Shown here: positions 48,029 through 57,758 of the stretch, piece after piece
Position numbering within the stretch: position 1 is the stretch's first letter
Layout: each line of letters starts with the position of its first letter
Origin: Massilia violaceinigra
GTDB taxonomy: Bacteria; Pseudomonadota; Gammaproteobacteria; Burkholderiales; Burkholderiaceae_D
NCBI RefSeq assembly: GCF_002752675.1
Contig: NZ_CP024608.1
Location: 5,766,001 to 5,830,000, forward strand
Length of the DNA: 64,000 nt
Direction of reading: 5' to 3'
The notes under the pieces: generated by a model
Told to the model about the DNA's origin: nothing
Database searches by the model: none
What the model saw: only the letters and a program-made list of their open reading frames with translations
Translations under genes and position numbers: made by a program

Positions 48029-49003
48029 ATGACCACCAAAACGCCCGTCGTCGCCCTGATCGCCTATCCCAACTTCAGCCCGTTCCACTTCGCCGTGCCT
48101 TATCTGGTATTTAACGCGGAGTTGCCTGAAGGACGGCTGTTCGACCTGAAGATCGTCTCTGCGGGCGCCCGGCCGTTAACCGCCGAACGCGCACTGACCC
48201 TGCATCCGGATGGCGGACTGGAGCTGACGGAAGCAGCCGATATCCTGGTGGTTCCCGGCTGGGACGACTTGAACGCGCATCCGGAACCGGATCTGGTTGC
48301 GGCAATGGCGCGCGCCCATGCGAGAGGCGCGCATGTGGTCGGCCTTTGCTACGGTGCGTATGCACTCGCTTATGCTGGGTTGCTCGACGGCAAACGCGCC
48401 TCGACGCATTGGATGGCAGAGAAGGATTTCAGCGCCCGTTTTCCGCGCGTGCAGCTTGACATGAATGCCCTGTATGTCGACGAGGACAGGCTGATCACCT
48501 CCGCAGGCACTGGCGCCGGGCTCGACTGTTGCCTGTATATCGTGCGCGAATACTACGGTCCTAAAATAGCCAATAAAGTCGCCAGGACGATGGTGATCCC
48601 GCCCCACCGCGAGGGTGGGCAAGCGCAGTTCATCGAGCAACCCATGGCGGTATCGACCCAGGATGCGCAAGTCAATCGGCTTCTCGATTATTTGCGCGAA
48701 CACCTCGGCCAGCCGCATAGTATCGATCAATTGGCGGCACGAACGTCGATGAGCCGGCGCACCTTCACGCGTCACTTCAGCAAGGCCACCGGCATGACCT
48801 TGGTCGACTGGCTGGTGAACGAACGCTTGCAGCGAAGTCGCGACCTGCTGGAGACGACCTCGCTGTCAGTCGAGAAAATCTCGGATCTTGCGGGGTTTCA
48901 GACGGCTATCTCGTTGCGGCAGCACTTCAAGAAGCGTTTTCAAGTCAGTCCGAGGGATTGGCGCAGGACCTTCGGACAGAAAACGGCGGCAGAGCCGCAC
49001 TGA
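48029..49003 (+). CDS. GlxA family transcriptional regulator (DJ-1/PfpI plus AraC HTH)
   Basis: The 324-residue product has an N-terminal DJ-1/PfpI-like domain (about 8-180, with GLCYGAYALAYAGLLDG around the nucleophile-elbow position) that acts as a sensor in this family. A C-terminal AraC-type double helix-turn-helix (about 225-320; RRTFTRHFSKATGMTLVDWL and ISDLAGFQTAISLRQHFKK) follows. ATG 48029 is preferred over TTG 47972. It lies 121 bp from the divergent metallo-hydrolase pseudogene, which is its likely target. Confidence 0.92.
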   Translation: MTTKTPVVALIAYPNFSPFHFAVPYLVFNAELPEGRLFDLKIVSAGARPLTAERALTLHPDGGLELTEAADILVVPGWDDLNAHPEPDLVAAMARAHARGAHVVGLCYGAYALAYAGLLDGKRASTHWMAEKDFSARFPRVQLDMNALYVDEDRLITSAGTGAGLDCCLYIVREYYGPKIANKVARTMVIPPHREGGQAQFIEQPMAVSTQDAQVNRLLDYLREHLGQPHSIDQLAARTSMSRRTFTRHFSKATGMTLVDWLVNERLQRSRDLLETTSLSVEKISDLAGFQTAISLRQHFKKRFQVSPRDWRRTFGQKTAAEPH

Positions 49004-49007
49004 GCGC

Positions 49008-49892
49008 TTAAACGCGCACCGTCCCATCGATCACGGTGACCGAGCGGCCGCCGATCCACGGCTCGCCATCGACGTACCTGACCGCGATGCGGCCGTCGCA
49101 CGCCACGCTGGCGCCCTGGCGCGCGCTGTAGGCGCTGCCCGTTTCGCCGCCATCGGGAAAACCCTGGGCCTGCAGCACGCGTGCGATGCAGGCATTGGCA
49201 CTGCCGGTGACCGGGTCTTCGACCAGCGCGCCGTGCTTGGTAAACAGCGCCCTGACTTCGTAGTCGGCCGGCCCGGCGGCGTCATGCGGGCCGTAGAGCG
49301 CCACGCCGGTCACGCCCAGGCGCGTCAGTTCCTGCAGCGCGGCGCCGTCGACGCGCGCATCGAGGCACGCTTGCGCGCTCGCCAAACGCACCACCAGCCA
49401 CGCAATGCCCATCGTGGCGATCAGCGGCGTGCATTCGGCGTCAACTGTGGTCCCTGGCAATACCCGCGCCAGCAATGGCAGGTGCTGCAGTGCGAGCGGC
49501 ACCAGGCTGGCCGCGGGCGACCGGAACGCCAGCATGCCGGCGGCGCCAAGCTCGATCGGCACCAGCCCCACGCCGCACTCCTGCACCAGCGTGCCGGCGC
49601 GGCGCGGCACCAGGCCCGCTTCGAGCAAGGCGTGCGCCGTGCCCAGCGTCGGATGGCCGGCGAAGGGAAATTCGGTATCGGGAGAGAAAATGCGGACGCG
49701 GTAGTCGGCCTGCGCGTCGCGCGGCGTCAGCACAAACGTGGTTTCGGACAGGTTGGTCCAGCGCGCCATGGCTTGCATGTCGGCGTCGGACAGGCCGTCG
49801 GCATCGAGCACGACGGCCAGCGGATTGCCCTTGAACGCGACGCTGGTGAATACATCCACCTGCTTGAAGCGGCGCGGCGCGCCCGGGGCCAT
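49008..49892 (-). CDS. PhzF family isomerase/epimerase-like protein
   Basis: The 294-residue protein has the diaminopimelate-epimerase-like fold of PhzF. Seen are FKQVDVFTSVAFKGNPLAVV at the start, the catalytic Glu region NLSETTFV (about 47), PFAGHPTLGTAH (about 74-85) and EDPVTGSANAC (about 213). PhzF proper works in phenazine synthesis, but most homologs have unknown substrates and no phenazine genes are near. ATG 49892 is 7 bp after the stop of the CBS gene, so they form a pair. Confidence 0.9.
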   Translation of the reverse strand: MAPGAPRRFKQVDVFTSVAFKGNPLAVVLDADGLSDADMQAMARWTNLSETTFVLTPRDAQADYRVRIFSPDTEFPFAGHPTLGTAHALLEAGLVPRRAGTLVQECGVGLVPIELGAAGMLAFRSPAASLVPLALQHLPLLARVLPGTTVDAECTPLIATMGIAWLVVRLASAQACLDARVDGAALQELTRLGVTGVALYGPHDAAGPADYEVRALFTKHGALVEDPVTGSANACIARVLQAQGFPDGGETGSAYSARQGASVACDGRIAVRYVDGEPWIGGRSVTVIDGTVRV

Positions 49893-49899
49893 GCTCACA

Positions 49900-50352
49900 T
49901 CAGTCTTCCTGGACGGCTTCGGCCGGCCAGTCGCGGATGTAGGCCTTGAGCATGCGGTTCTCGAAGCTCTGCGCTTCCAGGACTGCGCGCGCCACGTCGT
50001 AGAACGAAATGACGCCGAGCAGGGTTTTGGCATTCATCACCGGCAGGTAGCGCGCGTGCTTCTCGAGCATCATGCGGCGCACTTCATTGACTTCGGTGTC
50101 GGGGGTGACGGTGATCGGATGATCGTCCATGTGCTTGCGCACCGTGCCCGCGCCGACCGCGCCATTATTCTTGTGCAGCACCTTGATGACTTCGCGGAAG
50201 GTCAGCATGCCGACCAGATCGCCGAACTCCATGACAACCAGCGAACCGATGTCCTTTTCAGCCATGGTGTTGACGGCGTCCACGAGCAGCATCTCGGGCG
50301 TTGCGGTGTACAGGATGTTGCCCTTCACTTGAAGGATTTCTGAGACTTTCAT
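49900..50352 (-). CDS. CBS domain pair protein
   Basis: The 150-residue protein is made of two CBS motifs (about 8-62 and 78-132), with DAVNTMAEKDIGSLVVME and VRRMMLEKHARYLPVMN, the core of each. Tandem CBS modules bind adenine nucleotides and sense energy state. ATG 50352 gives the normal family start MKVSEIL; the longer frame has no motif. It is divergent to metY and 7 bp upstream of the PhzF gene. Confidence 0.92.
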   Translation of the reverse strand: MKVSEILQVKGNILYTATPEMLLVDAVNTMAEKDIGSLVVMEFGDLVGMLTFREVIKVLHKNNGAVGAGTVRKHMDDHPITVTPDTEVNEVRRMMLEKHARYLPVMNAKTLLGVISFYDVARAVLEAQSFENRMLKAYIRDWPAEAVQED

Positions 50353-50573
50353 GGTGGCCGCCTTGTCTGGTGAGGTTATAAGTAGGTGTCTTTTATAAGC
50401 CCTAGCTCCGACTGTAGCGTAAGCTTGGCAAAAAATCCAGCATTGCGAATAATCAGGGCACCGCCGAAAGCGCCCGATTGGCATTTGCACTATTTTAGCG
50501 AGCAAACCACGCTTTTGTGCAAGGCATGCGTGCTACGATTCGGGCCATCCCTTTTCTAACTGATGAGCCCACC

Positions 50574-51884
50574 ATGAACGGACCTCAATATCCCGGCTTC
50601 GACACCCTGTCGCTGCACGCCGGCGCTGCGCCCGACCCGGCCACCGGCGCGCGCGCCACTCCCGTCTATTTCACTTCCTCCTTCGCGTTCAAGGACTCCG
50701 ACCACGCGGCGTCGCTGTTCAATATGGAACGCGCCGGCCATGTGTATTCGCGCATCTCGAACCCGACCAACGCGGTGCTCGAAGAGCGCATCGCCGCGCT
50801 CGAAGGCGGCGTGGCCGGCATCGCCACCGCCAGCGGCCAGGCCGCCATGCATCTGGGGCTGGTGACGATCGCGGGCGCCGGCTCGCACATCGTCGCCTCG
50901 CGCGCGCTGTACGGCGGCTCGCAGAACCTGCTGGCCTACACGCTCAAGCGCTTCGGCATCGAGACCACGTTTGTGGACCCGCGCGACACCGACGCCTGGC
51001 GCGCCGCGATCCGGCCCAACACCAAGGTGCTGTTCGCCGAAACGCTGGGCAATCCGGGGCTGGACGTGCTCGACATCGCCACCGTCTCGGCCATCGCGCA
51101 CGACCATCACCTGCCGCTGATGATGGATTCGACCTTTACCACGCCTTATCTGCTGCGCCCGTTCGACCATGGCGCCGACCTGGTGTTCCACTCGGCCACC
51201 AAGTTCCTGTGCGGGCACGGCACCGCCATCGGCGGCCTGCTGGTCGACGGCGGCACCTTCGACTGGCAGAGCGCCTACGACAAGACCGGGCGCTTCGCCG
51301 AATTGTGCGAACCGTACGAAGGCTTTCACGGCATGGTGTTCGCCGAAGAGTCGACCGTGGCGCCGTTTTCGCTGCGCGCGCGGCGCGAGGGCTTGCGCGA
51401 CTTCGGCGCGGTGATGAGCCCCCACAACGCGTTCGCCGTGCTGCAGGGGATCGAGACGCTCAGCCTGCGCATGGACCGCCACGTGGCCAACACGCGCAAG
51501 GTGGTCGAGTTCCTGCTGTCCAATCCCGCGGTGGAGTCGGTGTCGTATCCGGAACTGGAATCGCATCCCGATTACGCACTGGCCAAGCGCCTGCTGCCCA
51601 AGGGCTGCGGCGCGGTGTTTTCGTTCAGCCTGAAAGGCGACCGCGCCGCCGGCCGCCGCTTTGTCGACGCGCTCAAGATCTTCTCGCACCTGGCCAACGT
51701 GGGCGACGCCAAGTCGCTGGTGATTCATCCGGCGTCCACCACCCACTTCCGCGTGCCGACCGAACAACTGGCCGCATCCGGCATCAAGGAAGGCACGATG
51801 CGCCTGTCGATCGGCCTGGAAGACGTGGACGACCTGATCGAAGACCTGGCGCGCGGCCTGAAACTGTCGCAGAAGGGAGCCTGA
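50574..51884 (+). CDS. metY: O-acetylhomoserine/O-succinylhomoserine sulfhydrylase family PLP enzyme
   Basis: The 436-residue Cys/Met-metabolism PLP enzyme shows YSRISNPTNAVLEERIAALE (about 66-85), GSQNLLAYTLKRFGIE, the substrate Asp/Ser region MMDSTFTTPYLLRP, and the PLP-binding lysine in SATKFLCGHGT (about 210). SHLANVGDAKSLVIHPAST is diagnostic for MetY rather than MetB. It makes homocysteine from O-acetylhomoserine and sulfide. ATG 50574 is the family start. It is followed after 1 bp by the alpha/beta hydrolase gene. Confidence 0.9.
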   Translation: MNGPQYPGFDTLSLHAGAAPDPATGARATPVYFTSSFAFKDSDHAASLFNMERAGHVYSRISNPTNAVLEERIAALEGGVAGIATASGQAAMHLGLVTIAGAGSHIVASRALYGGSQNLLAYTLKRFGIETTFVDPRDTDAWRAAIRPNTKVLFAETLGNPGLDVLDIATVSAIAHDHHLPLMMDSTFTTPYLLRPFDHGADLVFHSATKFLCGHGTAIGGLLVDGGTFDWQSAYDKTGRFAELCEPYEGFHGMVFAEESTVAPFSLRARREGLRDFGAVMSPHNAFAVLQGIETLSLRMDRHVANTRKVVEFLLSNPAVESVSYPELESHPDYALAKRLLPKGCGAVFSFSLKGDRAAGRRFVDALKIFSHLANVGDAKSLVIHPASTTHFRVPTEQLAASGIKEGTMRLSIGLEDVDDLIEDLARGLKLSQKGA

Positions 51885-51885
51885 C

Positions 51886-52695
51886 ATGATCTGCACCCTT
51901 CCCGGCTTCGACGCCTACTGCTACACCGGCGGCAAGGTCTTTAATCCGGCCCAGCCGACCATCGTCTTCATCCACGGCGCCCAGAACGACCATTCGGTAT
52001 GGGCCCTGCAGTCGCGCTATTTCGCGCACCACGGGTTCAACGTGCTGGCGGTGGACCTGCCCGGGCACGGGCGCAGCAAGGGCGCGGCCCTGCACAGCGT
52101 GGAAGAGATGGCGGCCTGGCTGCTGGCGGTGCTCGATGGCGTCGGTGTCGAACGCGCCGTGCTGGCGGGCCACAGCATGGGCTCCCTGATCGCGCTGGAA
52201 GCGGCATTCCAGGCGCCCGGGCGGGTGAGCCATCTGGCCCTGCTCGGGACAACCTACCCGATGAAGGTGTCGGACGCGCTGCTGGACACGGCCAAACACA
52301 ACGAGCAGGCCGCGATCGACATGGTGAACATCTTCTCGCATTCGTCGATGGCGCAAAAACCGTCCTGTCCCGGACCGGGGTTTTACACCATGGGCGGCGC
52401 GCGGCGGCTGATGCAGCGCATGTCGGTCATCAATCCGGACCAGTTGTTCCACACCGATTTTTACGCCTGCAATGCGTACGCCAATGGCCAGACCGCGGCG
52501 CAAACGGTGCGCTGCCCTACCCTGTTCATCTTTGGCAGCAAGGACATGATGACGCCGCCGCGCTCGACAAAACTGCTGACGGGAGCGATCGCTCATGGCA
52601 AAATTATCAACGTGGATGCCGGCCACCAGCTGATGGCCGAGCAGCCGGACGCGGTGCTGGACGCGCTGTTCGGGTTCGCCACCACGCCCGCGTAA
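51886..52695 (+). CDS. Alpha/beta hydrolase
   Basis: The 269-residue protein has the oxyanion region FIHGAQNDHSVWALQ (about 28-42), DLPGHGRS (about 58), the nucleophile elbow GHSMGS (about 94-99, Ser), an acid in FGSKDMMTP (about 222) and the catalytic His in DAGHQLMAEQP (about 244). The full triad is present. The start directly follows the metY stop, so it belongs to the same operon; it may act on a sulfur or ester metabolite, but the substrate is not known. Confidence 0.9.
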   Translation: MICTLPGFDAYCYTGGKVFNPAQPTIVFIHGAQNDHSVWALQSRYFAHHGFNVLAVDLPGHGRSKGAALHSVEEMAAWLLAVLDGVGVERAVLAGHSMGSLIALEAAFQAPGRVSHLALLGTTYPMKVSDALLDTAKHNEQAAIDMVNIFSHSSMAQKPSCPGPGFYTMGGARRLMQRMSVINPDQLFHTDFYACNAYANGQTAAQTVRCPTLFIFGSKDMMTPPRSTKLLTGAIAHGKIINVDAGHQLMAEQPDAVLDALFGFATTPA

Positions 52696-52713
52696 ATCCG
52701 CCAGGAGAGCCGC

Positions 52714-53019
52714 ATGTCGACCCGCCACGCCAGCTTTGCCGAGTTCTATCCCTACTATCTGACGCAGCACTCGAGCGTGCTGTGCCGGCGGGCGCATTTT
52801 ATCGGCAGCTCGTCGGCGCTGGCGGCGCAGGTGCAGTATGTGGACAGCATGAATCCGTGGTGGATCGTGGCGGCGCTGGTGTCGGGCTACGGCGGCGCCT
52901 GGATCGGGCATTTTTTCTACGAAAAAAACCGGCCCGCCTCGTTTTCGCGGCCGCTGTATTCGTTCATGGGCGATTGGGTGATGTACTGGCAGATGCTGAC
53001 CGGAAAGCTGAGCTGGTAG
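52714..53019 (+). CDS. DUF962 / Mpo1-like membrane protein
   Basis: The 101-residue product has the family hallmark FAEFYPYYLTQHS at the N-terminus and GYGGAWIGHFFYEKNRPAS in the middle, with two short hydrophobic segments. The yeast relative Mpo1 is an iron-dependent dioxygenase acting on 2-hydroxy fatty acids; bacterial members are poorly studied. An AGGAG site lies just upstream. It is 18 bp after the hydrolase, completing a metY-hydrolase-DUF962 operon. Confidence 0.88.
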   Translation: MSTRHASFAEFYPYYLTQHSSVLCRRAHFIGSSSALAAQVQYVDSMNPWWIVAALVSGYGGAWIGHFFYEKNRPASFSRPLYSFMGDWVMYWQMLTGKLSW

Positions 53020-53038
53020 AGGTCCATATGCACCAGCT

Positions 53039-53329
53039 CTATTGCTGAGTTTCCTTTTGATGCCTCACCGACAAAATTGTGACCTCATCTTTATTGTGAC
53101 GATAGCGAGCGATGTAGCCGGTATTGCCGAAGGAAATAAGCAACTCGTAGTAACCGTCCGACATGTTCTGTATCGGACGTCCGATTCCCGGATGCTGGCT
53201 CAGCACTTGGATGGACCTGATTATCGCTACGGTGGCGCGCCTGGCTGCCGCTTGATTTTTCGGCCGCAAAAATTCCCGCAACCTTTTCAGGTCAAGTAGC
53301 GCCCGTTTTGAAAAGCGTACTTGTGGCAT
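53039..53329 (-). CDS. RelE/ParE family toxin
   Basis: The 96-residue basic protein has the RelE/ParE fold pattern: VRFSKRALLDLKRLREFL at the start, the helix RATVAIIRSIQVLSQHPGIGRP, and the C-terminal strands YELLISFGNTGYIARYRHNKDEVTILSVRHQKE. ParE members poison gyrase and RelE members cut mRNA on the ribosome; the sequence does not decide which. It lies downstream of the antitoxin gene with a 49-bp gap rather than the usual overlap. An in-frame stop at 53366-53368 rules out a longer toxin start. Confidence 0.88.
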   Translation of the reverse strand: MPQVRFSKRALLDLKRLREFLRPKNQAAARRATVAIIRSIQVLSQHPGIGRPIQNMSDGYYELLISFGNTGYIARYRHNKDEVTILSVRHQKETQQ

Positions 53330-53378
53330 AAGAGCACACGGAGTCCGTTTTTTTGCCTGTTTACGTCAGCAATCAACA

Positions 53379-53663
53379 TCACTTGTGGCACTCCGGCGCG
53401 GGGAGCTCGTTTTCGTCGCCCCATGTTTCAAGCCATGCTATTACCTCGTCACCTGTCACGTGCAACCCGGTCACCTGATATTCCTTCCATGCGTCGAGGG
53501 TTTCTTGACGGGAAGCTTCGCGCTTTTCTTCACGCTCAAGATATTGAACAATTGCTTCGTGCATTATCAGAAGCGGTGTCTGCCGGCGCGATTCGGCCAA
53601 GCGTTCCAGACGGAGGTGCGTTTCCTGATCAAGTTCAAGCGCCAGCGATGTTAGGTCGGACAT
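53379..53663 (-). CDS. Ribbon-helix-helix (CopG-like) antitoxin
   Basis: The 94-residue protein has an N-terminal ribbon-helix-helix (LTSLALELDQETHLRLERLA, about 4-23) for DNA binding. A C-terminal region YQVTGLHVTGDEVIAWLETW follows, typical of antitoxins paired with ParE-like toxins. ATG 53663 is preferred over TTG 53675. As in the family, the antitoxin precedes the toxin and probably represses the pair. Confidence 0.88.
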   Translation of the reverse strand: MSDLTSLALELDQETHLRLERLAESRRQTPLLIMHEAIVQYLEREEKREASRQETLDAWKEYQVTGLHVTGDEVIAWLETWGDENELPAPECHK

Positions 53664-53820
53664 GGCAAACCCCAAAAGCGAGTACTGCGATAAATCACGT
53701 CTGCATCAAGGTCAAGTTTTAATTTAGAGCGGCCATCATGCGACAAGTTCCCTGCAAAGCGCAAGCCGACAGCCATGGTGTAGCCGGAAATATCGGGCAA
53801 ACCCAGGCGCATGGTGTCGT

Positions 53821-55221
53821 TCAGGCGCGCGCCGCAGGGGCAAGCGGCGCCGCAAAATGCTGCGCCAGGGTCTGGTTCAACCCCTCCTCCACCGCGCACT
53901 CGACCTGGCGCGCCAGGGCGCTGCCGTCGAGCGTCATCGGCGAATTCCTGTCGAGCTCGGTATCCTTGTCGAGGTCGATGGCCACAGCCGCCTCGATCGC
54001 GGTGCGCCCGAACACGAACAGGCGGTACACGTCGGACAGGCGCAGCTTGTCCACGTTCACCAGCAAGACCCAGTTCTCGGCGCTTTCGATGGCGCGCTTG
54101 CCCCAGCGCGAGCGCGTCGTCACATTCGCCTGCACCCGCCCGACCCAGCCCACGGCCAGCATCTGTTCGAGCAAGGTGGTCATTTCATCGTAGCCGATGC
54201 GCGTATGCGCGCGGATCGCGGCGGAAGACACCAGCGCCGTATCGCTCACCTGGGCGCGGCCGTACAGCACCTTGAGGATCGCCATGGCATCGACGAACGC
54301 GCCGCCGGGCACCGGCTCATACCACCAGCGTTCGTACTTGACGATCGGCAGCGCCGCGGTCAGCAAGGCGCCGACCAGGGTGATCATCCACGACAGGTAA
54401 ATCCACACCAAAAACAGCGGCAGCGCCGCCAGCGCGCCGTAAATGATGGCGTAGGTGGGAAACTGGCTGACGAACATGGCGAACAGGCGCTTGGCGATCT
54501 CGAAGGCGACCGCCGCCACCAGACCGCCCCAGACCGCGTCGCGCCAGTCGACGAAGCGGTTCGGTACCGTCATGTAAAGCAGCGTGTAGGCGCCGGTGGT
54601 CAGCCCGATCGACGCCGCCGTGTAAAACAGGGTACTCAAAAACGGCAGATTGCTGGTCAGCGCGCTGGTAGCCATGAACAGTTGCGAGGTCGCCGTCAGC
54701 GACAGCCCGAACAGCAGCGGTCCGAGCGTGACCAGCGCCCAGTAAATCGTCACGCGCTGGGCCAGCGGACGCACTTCGCGCACGCGCCAGATCTGGTTGA
54801 AGGCGCGCTCGATCATGTTCATCATGGCCGCCGACGTGAGCACCAGCGCGACCGCGCCGACCGCCGACAGGCTCTTGGCCTTGCTGGCGAACTGGGTCAG
54901 GTTGCCGGTGATGGTGTTGGCGATGGCCCTGGGCATCAGGGTCTGGGCGAAATACGCTTCCAGTGCCACCCGGAAATTACTAAAGACGGGAAAGGTCGTG
55001 AAAATGGCCAGCACGATGGTCAGCAGCGGCACCAGCGCGAGCGTGGTGGTGAACGTGAGACTGCCTGCCACCTGGGGCAATTTTTCTTCGTTGAGGCGGC
55101 GCCGCGCGAAGCGAAGCAGGTCGCGCGCTTCGCTCCAGGTCAGGCCACGCACCATATCGACGCTGCTATTGATCATTTCGCTGGTGGATCGGGAAATCGA
55201 ATGGACTGTTTTTGAAAGCAT
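53821..55221 (-). CDS. YihY/BrkB family membrane protein
   Basis: The 466-residue product has six transmembrane helices between about 50 and 300, with family motifs QVAGSLTFTTTLALVPLL, MMNMIERAFNQIWRVRE, TLFYTAASIGLTTGAY and ALPLFLVWIYLSWMITLVGA. A cytoplasmic C-terminal extension (about 310-466) contains a winged-helix-like part (IGYDEMTTLLEQMLAVGWV). The family was once mis-named ribonuclease BN; its role is unclear. It is divergent to wrbA with 74 bp between the starts. Confidence 0.92.
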   Translation of the reverse strand: MLSKTVHSISRSTSEMINSSVDMVRGLTWSEARDLLRFARRRLNEEKLPQVAGSLTFTTTLALVPLLTIVLAIFTTFPVFSNFRVALEAYFAQTLMPRAIANTITGNLTQFASKAKSLSAVGAVALVLTSAAMMNMIERAFNQIWRVREVRPLAQRVTIYWALVTLGPLLFGLSLTATSQLFMATSALTSNLPFLSTLFYTAASIGLTTGAYTLLYMTVPNRFVDWRDAVWGGLVAAVAFEIAKRLFAMFVSQFPTYAIIYGALAALPLFLVWIYLSWMITLVGALLTAALPIVKYERWWYEPVPGGAFVDAMAILKVLYGRAQVSDTALVSSAAIRAHTRIGYDEMTTLLEQMLAVGWVGRVQANVTTRSRWGKRAIESAENWVLLVNVDKLRLSDVYRLFVFGRTAIEAAVAIDLDKDTELDRNSPMTLDGSALARQVECAVEEGLNQTLAQHFAAPLAPAARA

Positions 55222-55241
55222 GTATCGTGAAAAACGCGTGA

Positions 55242-55906
<665 letters not shown>

Positions 55907-55907
<1 letters not shown>

Positions 55908-56311
55908 TGCAAGCGCCCAAGTACTTTCACATCGGCGCCATCGCCAGCCTGGTGGTGCTGATCGCCTGGCTGCTGGCCTGGGAAATCGTGGTCGCGCCCT
56001 TGCGCCCCGGCAGCTGGATCCTGGCGCTCAAGGTCCTGCCCCTGCTCATTCCCCTGGGCGGCGTGATCAAGCGCGACATTTACACCCTGCAATGGTCGTC
56101 GATGGTGATCCTGCTCTACTTCACCGAGGGCGTGGTGCGCGCCTGGAGCGACAAGCTGCCCGTATCGCGCATGATGGCGATGGGCGAAATCGTGCTTGTA
56201 TTCGTCTATTTCGCCTGCGCGCTGCTGTACCTGCGTCCATACAAGAAAGCGGCGAAAAAGATGGCCAAGGAGTTGCTCGACAAGGTGAACTCGACCAAAT
56301 CGACGAAGTGA
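55907..56311 (+). CDS. DUF2069 inner-membrane protein
   Basis: The 134-residue product has four predicted transmembrane helices (about 8-27, 36-54, 65-81 and 90-108) and a lysine-rich C-terminus. It matches the DUF2069 pattern (LLIPLGGVIKRDIYTLQWSSMVILLYF). In betaproteobacteria it commonly follows wrbA, as here, where the genes overlap by one base. Function unknown. Confidence 0.88.
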
Positions 56312-57741
56312 CTGCCTTGAATTACCCCGACTCCGGCACCGGCTTCCTGGCGCGCTGCCGCGCCATTGCCGGCCCGGCGCACGTGCTCACCAGCGACGCC
56401 GACATGGCGCCCTTCCTCACCGACTGGCGCGGCCGCTTCACCGGGCGCGCGCTGGCGGTGCTGCGTCCGGCCGACCCGGACCAGGTGGCGCAACTGGTGC
56501 AAGCCTGCGCCGCGCACCGCGTGCCGCTGGTGCCGCAGGGCGGTAAAACCGGCCTGGTGCTGGGCAGCGTGCCCGACGCCAGCGGCAGCGCCGTGGTGCT
56601 GTCGCTGGCGCGCCTGAACCGGGTGCGCGCGCTCGACCCGGTCAACCGCACCATCACGGTCGACGCCGGCTGCATCCTGCAAACCATCCAGGAAGCGGCC
56701 GCGGCCGTTGGCTGCCTGTTTCCCCTCTCGCTCGCGGCCGAAGGCAACTGCAGCATCGGCGGCAACCTGTCGACCAATGCCGGCGGCACCGCGGTGCTGC
56801 GTTACGGCAACACGCGCGAACTGTGCCTGGGCCTAGAAGTGGTCACCGCCCAGGGCGAACTGTGGAACGGCTTACGCGCGCTGCGCAAGGACAACACCGG
56901 CTACGACCTGCGCGACCTGTTCATCGGCGCCGAAGGCACCTTGGGCGTGATCACCGGCGCCGTGCTGCGCCTGTTCCCGCAACCGAAGGCATCGATCACG
57001 GCCCTGGTCGCCATTGCCGCCCCGCGCCAGGCGCTCGACCTGCTCACCCTGGCCCAGGACCGCTGCGGCGCCAGCCTGACCGGCTTCGAGCTGATGTCCG
57101 ACTTTTGCCTGCGCCTGGTCGGCACCCATTTCCCCAGCCTGACGCAGCCCTTCGTCACGCGCCACGCCCAGTACGTGCTGCTGGAACTGTCGAGCAGCGA
57201 ATCGGAAGAACACGCCGTCGGCCTGCTGGAAGAAACCATTGCCGACGCCATCGCCCAGGACATCGCCGACGACGCCGTGGTGGCCACCTCGGTGGCCCAG
57301 TCGCTGGCCCTGTGGCAGCTGCGCGAACACATTCCGCTGGCGCAGGCGGCGGCCGGCAAGAACATCAAGCACGACATCGCCCTGCCGGTCTCGTGCATCG
57401 CCGACTTCATCGCCAGCACCGACGCCAGGGTGCTGGCGGCCTATCCCGGCTGCCAGCTGGTCTGCTTCGGCCATGTGGGCGACGGCAACCTGCACTACAA
57501 CGTGGCGCCGCCGCCCGGCACCGCGCACGAGGATTTCCTGGCGCACCAGGACGCGATCAACCGCATCGTGCACGACAGCGTGGCGTCGTACGCCGGCTCG
57601 ATTTCGGCCGAGCACGGCATTGGCGCCCTCAAAAGAGACGAGCTCAAGCGATATAAGACGGATGTGGAACTGAACATGATGCGTGCCATCAAAGCGGCGC
57701 TCGACCCGCTCGGCATTATGAACCCTGGAAAAATCCTGTGA
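56308..57741 (+). CDS. FAD-linked oxidase (D-lactate/2-hydroxyacid dehydrogenase type)
   Basis: The 477-residue flavoprotein has a PCMH-type FAD-binding domain (about 40-220; VPQGGKTGLVLGSV and CSIGGNLSTNAGGTAVLRYG, then DLRDLFIGAEGTLGVITGAVL). The C-terminal FAD-oxidase domain holds FGHVGDGNLHYN and SAEHGIGALKRDEL, which contain the metal and substrate ligands of the D-2-hydroxyglutarate/D-lactate dehydrogenase group. The start is taken as GTG 56308, overlapping the DUF2069 stop; TTG 56317 is possible. The exact 2-hydroxyacid is unknown. Confidence 0.9.
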   Translation: MTALNYPDSGTGFLARCRAIAGPAHVLTSDADMAPFLTDWRGRFTGRALAVLRPADPDQVAQLVQACAAHRVPLVPQGGKTGLVLGSVPDASGSAVVLSLARLNRVRALDPVNRTITVDAGCILQTIQEAAAAVGCLFPLSLAAEGNCSIGGNLSTNAGGTAVLRYGNTRELCLGLEVVTAQGELWNGLRALRKDNTGYDLRDLFIGAEGTLGVITGAVLRLFPQPKASITALVAIAAPRQALDLLTLAQDRCGASLTGFELMSDFCLRLVGTHFPSLTQPFVTRHAQYVLLELSSSESEEHAVGLLEETIADAIAQDIADDAVVATSVAQSLALWQLREHIPLAQAAAGKNIKHDIALPVSCIADFIASTDARVLAAYPGCQLVCFGHVGDGNLHYNVAPPPGTAHEDFLAHQDAINRIVHDSVASYAGSISAEHGIGALKRDELKRYKTDVELNMMRAIKAALDPLGIMNPGKIL

Positions 57742-57758
57742 ATCCGGAGCGAGCAATC

